From: Streptomyces reniochalinae
GTDB lineage: Bacteria; Actinomycetota; Actinomycetes; Streptomycetales; Streptomycetaceae
DNA length: 64,000 bases
Direction: 5' to 3'
NCBI RefSeq assembly: GCF_003323735.1
Contig: NZ_QOIM01000028.1
Span: 124,001-188,000 of the forward strand
Part shown: one piece after another, positions 58,946-64,000 of the stretch
Layout of the letters: every line of letters starts with the position of its first letter
How positions within the stretch are numbered: the first letter of the stretch is position 1
The notes under the pieces: model-generated
Told to the model about the DNA's origin: nothing
Seen by the model: only the letters and a program-made list of their open reading frames with translations
Database searches by the model: none
Made by a program: the position numbers and the translations under genes

Positions 58946-61211
58946 AGTCCCGCGCCAGGGACGTCAGCACGAGCGCCGTCAGAGCGGCGCGTTCGACCAT
59001 GCCCCGCACCGAGGTGTTCTCCGAGCGGGCGTGTGCCCCTGATCCGGTCGCGCCGATACCGTCGAGCACCGGGACGCCCGCGGCGACGACGAAGTTCCCG
59101 TCGCTGGCGCCGCCGACCGAGGTCTCCCGCAGGTCGAGACCGAGGAGTGCCGCACAGCCCTTGGCGAGGTCCGCCAGCTCAGCGACCTGTGCGGTCCGCT
59201 CGAATACCGGGCGGTTCCAGCCTCCCGTGACCTCGATCCGGGTACGCGCGTCGAGGGGGCGCAACGTCGCCAGCGCGGCGTCGATCCGCTCCTGCTCGGC
59301 GGCGGAGGCCACCCGGATGTCGAGTCGCGCCACCGCGCGCCCGGCGGTCACGTTGCTGCGGGTGCCGCCCTCGACCACCCCCACGTTCAGGGAGGTACCG
59401 GCGGCGGTGTCCCGCAGCGCGGCCAGCGCGAGTATCTGGTGTGCCAGCTCCTCCACGGCGCTCGCTCCCGCCGCCGGGTCGAGTCCGGCGTGCGCCTCCA
59501 CCCCCGACACCGTGACGGTGAACAGCCCGACGCCCTTGCGCGCGGTCTTGATCGCGCCGTCGGCCGCCGCTTCGAAGACGAGCGCCAGGCGGCTGCGCCG
59601 CGCCTCCTCGACGATGGCCTCGTGCGAGGCGAGGCTGCCGGTCTCCTCGTCACCGTTCAGCATGAGGGTGCAGGCGGGGCGGGGGAGGCCGAGCGAGTCG
59701 AGGGCGCGCAGCGCCCACACCGCCTGGACGAGTCCGGCCTTCATGTCGAAGACACCGGGGCCGGTCAGGCGGTCACCGTCGCGCCGGAACGGCCAGGTGT
59801 CCAGGGTGCCGGTGGGCCACACCGTGTCGTAGTGGCCCAGAAGCAGGACAGGCGGTGCGCTGTCCGGCGCGCCCTCGGTCGCCGGACAACGCCGGACGAG
59901 CACGTCCCCGGCCTCCTCGCGCGGCAGCACCTCCTCGGTCGCGGGCCCGCCCAGGGACCGGTCGAGCCACTCCCGCAGCCAGAGCAGGCAGGAGTCGAGG
60001 GCGGCCGGGTCGTCGCTGGCACTGCCCTGGGAGGTGTAGGCGTCGAGGTCGTCCACCATGTCCTCACGGTGGTGCTCCAGCCAGTCCCGTACCGCCGCCG
60101 CCCGGTCGGGCTCCGGGCCGGTGGCCGCCGCGGGGGTGGTGGCGGGCGCCGCTCGGCGCGGGGCGGCCAAGTCCGCCGGCGCAGCGGCCAGACGGTCCAA
60201 CCGCTCCAGATGGTCCTCCGCCATCCGCTCCGGGGCGCCCTCCAGCGTGCGCAGGCCGTCCAGCACGGCGCGCAGCACCGGGGTGGGCACACCCTCGCGG
60301 TCGGCGTGGGCGAAGACGTCCGCGTAGTGGGAGGTCACCTCGACAGGGCGGTGGCGTACCGCCAGGTCACGCCAGATACCGCTGCGGTCCTTGGTCTGGG
60401 TCCGGAGCCAGGCGATGAGGCGGTCGGTGGCGGCGGTGCGGGCGGTGGGGTCCGCTGTGCGCCGGAAGGCCGCGGGAGCGAACGCGTCGAAGGGCTCCAG
60501 CGCGACGCCGAGCCGGTCGGCGACGTCGTAGACCTCGGCAGCGAGGGCGTACATCGCGGGCCTGTGCCGGTCGATGAGGTCGGCCATCGGGGCGTCGGCG
60601 AGCGCGGTGGCGGCGAGCATCGCGCCGAAACCGGCCTTCGCCCACAGGTACCCCTCGACGTTGTCGCTGGCCCTGGCTGGCCCCCAGCTGTGCAGATCGG
60701 TGACGATCTCCCGCACGCGCCGGCTGACGGGCGCGCCGTTCGGTTCGCCCACCACCAGCGCGCCGGCGCCGCCGTCCAGCACCACGCCGGGTTCGACCAC
60801 GTCGGCGAAGATGTTCACGAAAGCCGCGACGGTGCGCCGGGCGCCGACGTACCCGGCGATCACGGCCTCGTTGAAACCGTTCTGGAGCGAGACGACGCAG
60901 CCGTCCACCGCCAGCCGGGGCGCGATCCACTCCATGGCGTCCCGCGTGGCCTGGGCCTTGACCGCCAGCAGCACGCGGCCCAGCGGCCCGTCGTGCTCCT
61001 CGGGTGTCAGGGCCGTCACCCGCGCGCTCGTGCGTTCCTGACCGCGTGCGACGGTCAGTCCACGGGAGCGGATCGCCGCCACCTGGGCGCGGTCGGTGTC
61101 GACGACCGTGACCGCGTGTCCTGCGCGCGCCAGGGCGAAGGCGAGGGTGCCGCCGATCGCTCCCGCGCCGACGACCGTGTACCCGGCCGGGGTCTGCTCT
61201 TCGCTGCTCAT
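58944..61211 (-). CDS. Fusion of a ketopantoate-reductase-like domain and an M20 metallopeptidase
   Basis: A 755-aa two-enzyme protein. Residues about 10-330 are ApbA/PanE-like: GAGAIGGTLAFALARAGHAV for NAD(P), VLLAVKAQATRDAMEWIAPR, QNGFNEAVIAGYVGA and the GYLWAKAGFGAMLAATAL catalytic-Lys region. An Ala/Pro linker (about 345-370) follows. Residues about 375-755 are an M20/carboxypeptidase-G2-like peptidase with a full set of metal ligands: GHYDTVWPTG, VFDMKAGLVQ, NGDEETGS and the final His in ATGSGAHARSENTS. Both halves look active. The start overlaps the SDR stop as ATGA. The combination suggests sequential reduction and amide hydrolysis of one substrate. Confidence 0.87.
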   Translation of the reverse strand: MSSEEQTPAGYTVVGAGAIGGTLAFALARAGHAVTVVDTDRAQVAAIRSRGLTVARGQERTSARVTALTPEEHDGPLGRVLLAVKAQATRDAMEWIAPRLAVDGCVVSLQNGFNEAVIAGYVGARRTVAAFVNIFADVVEPGVVLDGGAGALVVGEPNGAPVSRRVREIVTDLHSWGPARASDNVEGYLWAKAGFGAMLAATALADAPMADLIDRHRPAMYALAAEVYDVADRLGVALEPFDAFAPAAFRRTADPTARTAATDRLIAWLRTQTKDRSGIWRDLAVRHRPVEVTSHYADVFAHADREGVPTPVLRAVLDGLRTLEGAPERMAEDHLERLDRLAAAPADLAAPRRAAPATTPAAATGPEPDRAAAVRDWLEHHREDMVDDLDAYTSQGSASDDPAALDSCLLWLREWLDRSLGGPATEEVLPREEAGDVLVRRCPATEGAPDSAPPVLLLGHYDTVWPTGTLDTWPFRRDGDRLTGPGVFDMKAGLVQAVWALRALDSLGLPRPACTLMLNGDEETGSLASHEAIVEEARRSRLALVFEAAADGAIKTARKGVGLFTVTVSGVEAHAGLDPAAGASAVEELAHQILALAALRDTAAGTSLNVGVVEGGTRSNVTAGRAVARLDIRVASAAEQERIDAALATLRPLDARTRIEVTGGWNRPVFERTAQVAELADLAKGCAALLGLDLRETSVGGASDGNFVVAAGVPVLDGIGATGSGAHARSENTSVRGMVERAALTALVLTSLARD

Positions 61212-62032
61212 CGGCTCTGTCCTTCGGTGCTTTCGGGTGCGGGGCGGCTCGGGGGTGCGGGCGGTTGCGCGGGCGCTTCGGGAGGCCAGATCCGGGGCAG
61301 ATGGAGGGCCCCGGTGCTGGAGCCGCCGTCGACGCGCAGGATTTCGCCGGTGACCCAGGAGGCGTCGGGCCCGGCGATCCAGCGGACGGCTCGGGCGATG
61401 TCCCCTGGTGTGCCGGGGCGTCCCAGCGGGTTGCCGCCGATGGCGGCCGCGTACTCCTCGGAGACGGGGTTGCAGTCGCTGTCGACCGGGACGAAGCCGG
61501 GGCTGACGGCGTTGACGCGGATGCCGTGCGCCCCCAGTTCGAGGGCCGCGGCGCGGGTGGCCATCTCCAGCGCGGCCTTCGACGCGGCGTACGGCCCGCC
61601 CCCCGGCCGGCTGCGCAGCGCGGACCCCGAGGAGATGTTGACGACGGATCCGTGCCTGGCGGCCTCCATGGCCAGCCGCGCGTAGGCGGCGGTCGCCAGC
61701 ACGGGGGCCCGCAGATTGACGGCGAGGAGCCCGTCCCAGGCTTCGGCACGGAGGTCGGCCATGTCGAGCGAGGGATAGCGTCCCGCGGCGTTGACGAGGA
61801 CGTCGACGGGGCCGCGTTCCGCCCAGGCGCGCTCCACCGCGGCGGCGGGCTGGTCGGGTTCCGTGAGATCGGCGGCGTGGGCGACGGCACCGTCACCGAG
61901 GCGCGCGGACGTCCTCTCCAGCGCTGCCCGGTCCCGGTCGGTCAGGGTGAGGAGCGCGCCGTGCGCGGCGAACTCCTCGGCGATCGCCGCGCCGATACCC
62001 CCCGCCGCACCGGTGATCAGTACGTGGCTCAT
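61208..62032 (-). CDS. Short-chain dehydrogenase/reductase (SDR)
   Basis: A 274-aa classical SDR: TGAAGGIGAAIAEEFAAHGA for NAD(P), LVNAAGRYPS, SSGSALRSRPGGGPYAASKA with catalytic Ser and YxxxK, and NAVSPGFVPVDSD. The C-terminal 30 residues are an extra Pro/Ala-rich tail (LPRIWPPEAPAQPPAPPSRP). ATG at 62032 shares a base with the transporter's TGA. Part of the 64000-58944 operon. Confidence 0.92.
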   Translation of the reverse strand: MSHVLITGAAGGIGAAIAEEFAAHGALLTLTDRDRAALERTSARLGDGAVAHAADLTEPDQPAAAVERAWAERGPVDVLVNAAGRYPSLDMADLRAEAWDGLLAVNLRAPVLATAAYARLAMEAARHGSVVNISSGSALRSRPGGGPYAASKAALEMATRAAALELGAHGIRVNAVSPGFVPVDSDCNPVSEEYAAAIGGNPLGRPGTPGDIARAVRWIAGPDASWVTGEILRVDGGSSTGALHLPRIWPPEAPAQPPAPPSRPAPESTEGQSR

Positions 62033-63360
62033 CAGCGGAACCCCTTGTCCTTGGTCTCGGGCATCGTGAGGTAGACGACCAGGGAGATCAGCGAGGCGGC
62101 CGAGACGTAGACCCACAGCAGATCGCTGAGGCCGCTCTCGTGCAGCCAGGTCGTCACGTACGGCGCCGTCCCGCCGAAGAGTGCGACGGCCAGCGCGTAC
62201 GGCAGCGCGATGCCGGTGGCTCGCACCTCCGCGGGGAACTGTTCGGCCATGATCACGGCGCAGTTGGCCGAGTACCCGAGGATCAGCAGCATTCCGACGA
62301 GCTGGACGAGGAAGAGGCTCAGGAAGTTGTCGCGGAGCAGATGCAGCAGCGGCCAGGCCAGGACGACGAAACCGCCGGCGAACGCGACGAGTGTCGGCTT
62401 GCGGCCCACGCGGTCGGACAGCAGACCCGCGAACGGCAGGGCGACCACGAAGACGATCAGGCACAGGGTCTGGGACAGCAGCGCGGTGCTCAGCGGGATG
62501 CCGGTGGTCAGGTTGGCGTAGGTGGGCAGGTAGTTGACCCAGATGTAGTAGGTCAGAGTGCCGGCGACGGTGATACCGGCGACGCGCAGCGCCGCGGCGG
62601 GATGGTCGACGAACATCGCCTTGATGGGGTTGCGGCGCGTGCGGCCCGCCCCCCGTGCTTCGGTGAAGGACTCGGTGTCCTCGACCGAGACCCGCAGCCA
62701 CAGGCCGATCAGCCCCAGCAGCCCGCCTGCGACGAACGCGAGGCGCCAACCCCAGGAGTGCAGCGCGCCGTCGCTGAGGAGCGAGGTGGCCACCGTGCCG
62801 AGCAGCGAGGCGATCAGGACGCCGCCCGCGACCGACACCTGCTGCCACGATCCGGCGAAGGCGCGGCGCCCCCGGGCGGCCGACTCGACGAGGAACGCCG
62901 AGGAGGAGCCGAACTCCCCTCCGGCCGAGAAGCCCTGGACGAGCCGGGCCAGCAGCAGGATCACCGGGGAGAGGAACCCGATGGTCCCGTAGGAGGGGGT
63001 GAGCGCGATGACGAAGGCGGCCGAGGCCATCAGGCCGACCGTGAGTGTCAGGCCCTTCTTGCGGCCGTGCCGGTCGGCGTAGGAACCGAGTACGGCCGCG
63101 CCGATGGGCCGCATGACGAAGCCGACGGCGAAGACGGCGAGGGTGGACAGCAGGGCGACGGCCTCGTTCCCCCGGGGAAAGAACTCGTCCGCGATGATCT
63201 TGACGAAGATGGAGTACAGGGCCCAGTCGACCCACTCGACGGTGTTGCCGATGGTCCCGGCGACGATGGCCTTGCGCTGAGCGGGGCTCAGCCGGTGGTG
63301 CGCGGTGGCGGCGGCGCCCGTCGCGGGCGCCGCGGCGGGCGGCGGGCCGGTGTGGCTCAC
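62032..63360 (-). CDS. MFS metabolite:H+ symporter (MHS family)
   Basis: A 442-aa twelve-helix transporter. MHS marks: AGTIGNTVEWVDWALYSIFV, GSYADRHGRKKGLTLTV, LVQGFSAGGEFGSSSAFLVE and AEQFPAEVRATGIALPYALA. It should bring in the organic acid or amide used by the operon. The ATG overlaps the deacetylase stop as ATGA. Confidence 0.92.
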   Translation of the reverse strand: MSHTGPPPAAAPATGAAATAHHRLSPAQRKAIVAGTIGNTVEWVDWALYSIFVKIIADEFFPRGNEAVALLSTLAVFAVGFVMRPIGAAVLGSYADRHGRKKGLTLTVGLMASAAFVIALTPSYGTIGFLSPVILLLARLVQGFSAGGEFGSSSAFLVESAARGRRAFAGSWQQVSVAGGVLIASLLGTVATSLLSDGALHSWGWRLAFVAGGLLGLIGLWLRVSVEDTESFTEARGAGRTRRNPIKAMFVDHPAAALRVAGITVAGTLTYYIWVNYLPTYANLTTGIPLSTALLSQTLCLIVFVVALPFAGLLSDRVGRKPTLVAFAGGFVVLAWPLLHLLRDNFLSLFLVQLVGMLLILGYSANCAVIMAEQFPAEVRATGIALPYALAVALFGGTAPYVTTWLHESGLSDLLWVYVSAASLISLVVYLTMPETKDKGFR

Positions 63361-64000
63361 GGGGTGGCCTCCGGGTGGTCGGGGCGGGTGTCGTGCGCAC
63401 CGGCGGAGTCCGGTGGCGTGCGCAGCACGGCGCGGGAGGCTTCGGCGACCTGGGCGTGCGTCGCGTACCAGACCCCGGTATGGGCCGCGATGTGGTCCAG
63501 CAGCTCCCGCAGCGCGACGAGACGCGAGCGGTGTCCGATCACGTGCGGGTGCAGAGTGAGCTGGAAGACGCCGCCCGCACGGTAGGCGGCGTCGAACTCG
63601 TCGACCCAGATCTCGCGCACGTCGCGTGGGCGGCTGTGCGGGCGCACGGACCCGTAGCGGTCCATCGTGAAGTACGGGGCGTCGTCGCGGATCCAGTCGA
63701 CCGGGATCTCGACGAGGCCCGTGGGCCGCCCCTTGGCGAGGACCTCGTACGGCTCGTCGTCCGCCATCAGGGAGGAGTCGTAGGAGAAGCCGAGCTCCAG
63801 CATGATGCGCAGCGTCGAGTCCGAGAAGTCCCAGGAGGGCGTGCGGATACCGGTGGGCCGCTGCCCGGTGAGCTCCGTGAGCGTCTCCAGGGCGCGGGCG
63901 GTCAGTTCCCGCTCGTCGTCGTGGCCCAGTAGCGTGTTGCGCTCGTGTATCCAGCCGTGGACGGCGAGCTCGTGACCGTCGCGCGTGTAGGCCCGCGCCT
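63357..64000 (-). CDS. Polysaccharide-deacetylase-family (NodB/PuuE-like) hydrolase, 5' end outside the window
   Basis: The C-terminal 214 residues are visible and the frame runs off the window edge. Segments present: ELAVHGWIHERNTLLGHDD with the HxxxH metal motif, TGIRTPSWDFSDST, and FQLTLHPHVIGHRSRLVALR with the late conserved His. The HPHVIG form fits the subgroup with PuuE-like allantoinases and peptidoglycan-type deacetylases acting on small N-acyl or ureido compounds. It is the first visible gene of the operon. A function in amide or N-acetyl hydrolysis is likely; the substrate is not known. Confidence 0.82.
   Translation of the reverse strand, partial: ARAYTRDGHELAVHGWIHERNTLLGHDDERELTARALETLTELTGQRPTGIRTPSWDFSDSTLRIMLELGFSYDSSLMADDEPYEVLAKGRPTGLVEIPVDWIRDDAPYFTMDRYGSVRPHSRPRDVREIWVDEFDAAYRAGGVFQLTLHPHVIGHRSRLVALRELLDHIAAHTGVWYATHAQVAEASRAVLRTPPDSAGAHDTRPDHPEATP

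Overview
The window is very GC-rich DNA with G/C-ending codons, many GTG starts, frequent ATGA/GTGA start-stop overlaps and protein families typical of filamentous actinobacteria (DmdR/IdeR-like iron boxes, a DasR-type operator, MsiK-dependent-looking sugar transport, mycothiol-type DinB proteins, DUF2330 and DUF6314 proteins). A Streptomyces or close relative is the natural reading. It looks like chromosomal accessory or arm-type sequence: small functional cassettes separated by gene remnants. I saw no tRNA, rRNA, phage, IS element or CRISPR array.

Layout. (1) 56-9776, minus strand: two iron-box-controlled units. The first is a lipoprotein/ATPase/two-permease siderophore importer plus a siderophore-interacting flavoprotein (SIP) fused to a methyltransferase-like domain. 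The second is a heterodimeric ABC exporter-fold pair whose two nucleotide-binding domains are degenerate in complementary ways, resembling an IrtAB-like system. (2) 10176-15276, plus: a translationally coupled nitrate assimilation operon (nitrate MFS transporter, molybdopterin nitrate reductase, FAD/2Fe-2S electron-transfer protein) with a GlnR-like site upstream. (3) 15443-19328: VOC protein, P-loop protein, an actinobacterial repeat protein and a small partner, a SUMF/FGE-like protein, and a decayed luciferase-like oxidoreductase. (4) 19329-23140: XRE-cupin regulator, amine-oxidase-like FAD protein and POT peptide transporter. (5) 23305-32829: membrane-anchored protein, DinB/maleylpyruvate-isomerase-like protein, small acidic protein, APC permease, MarR regulator, GH18 chitinase behind a DasR-like operator, zinc-ribbon protein, MHS-type transporter, an ankyrin pseudogene and a methyltransferase. 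(6) 32897-40123: methyltransferase and a beta-galactoside locus (GH35 beta-galactosidase, two sugar permeases, binding lipoprotein, divergent LacI regulator) that lacks an ATPase. (7) 40520-50514: GH25 lysozyme, an epimerase and convergent TetR gene that share an operator sequence, DUF2330 protein, gene remnants, a secreted thaumatin-GH128 fusion, a monooxygenase-like protein, and an alcohol dehydrogenase/TetR divergent pair with paired operators. (8) 50818-58707: AraC regulator, VOC protein, DUF6314 protein, then a possible ether-lipid/glycerol-phosphate locus: lipid kinase and alkyl-DHAP-synthase-like enzyme facing TetR and GlpD. (9) 58944-64000, minus: a coupled catabolic-looking operon with a polysaccharide-deacetylase-family enzyme cut by the window end, an MHS transporter, an SDR, and a fusion of a PanE/ApbA-type ketopantoate reductase domain with an M20 metallopeptidase.

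The most unusual content is the complementary degenerate ABC pair beside the SIP-methyltransferase fusion, the PanE-M20 fusion operon, the AGPS-like/lipid-kinase/GlpD locus, and two local TetR circuits whose operators can be read directly. Functions are inferred from motifs and context; no database search was possible.
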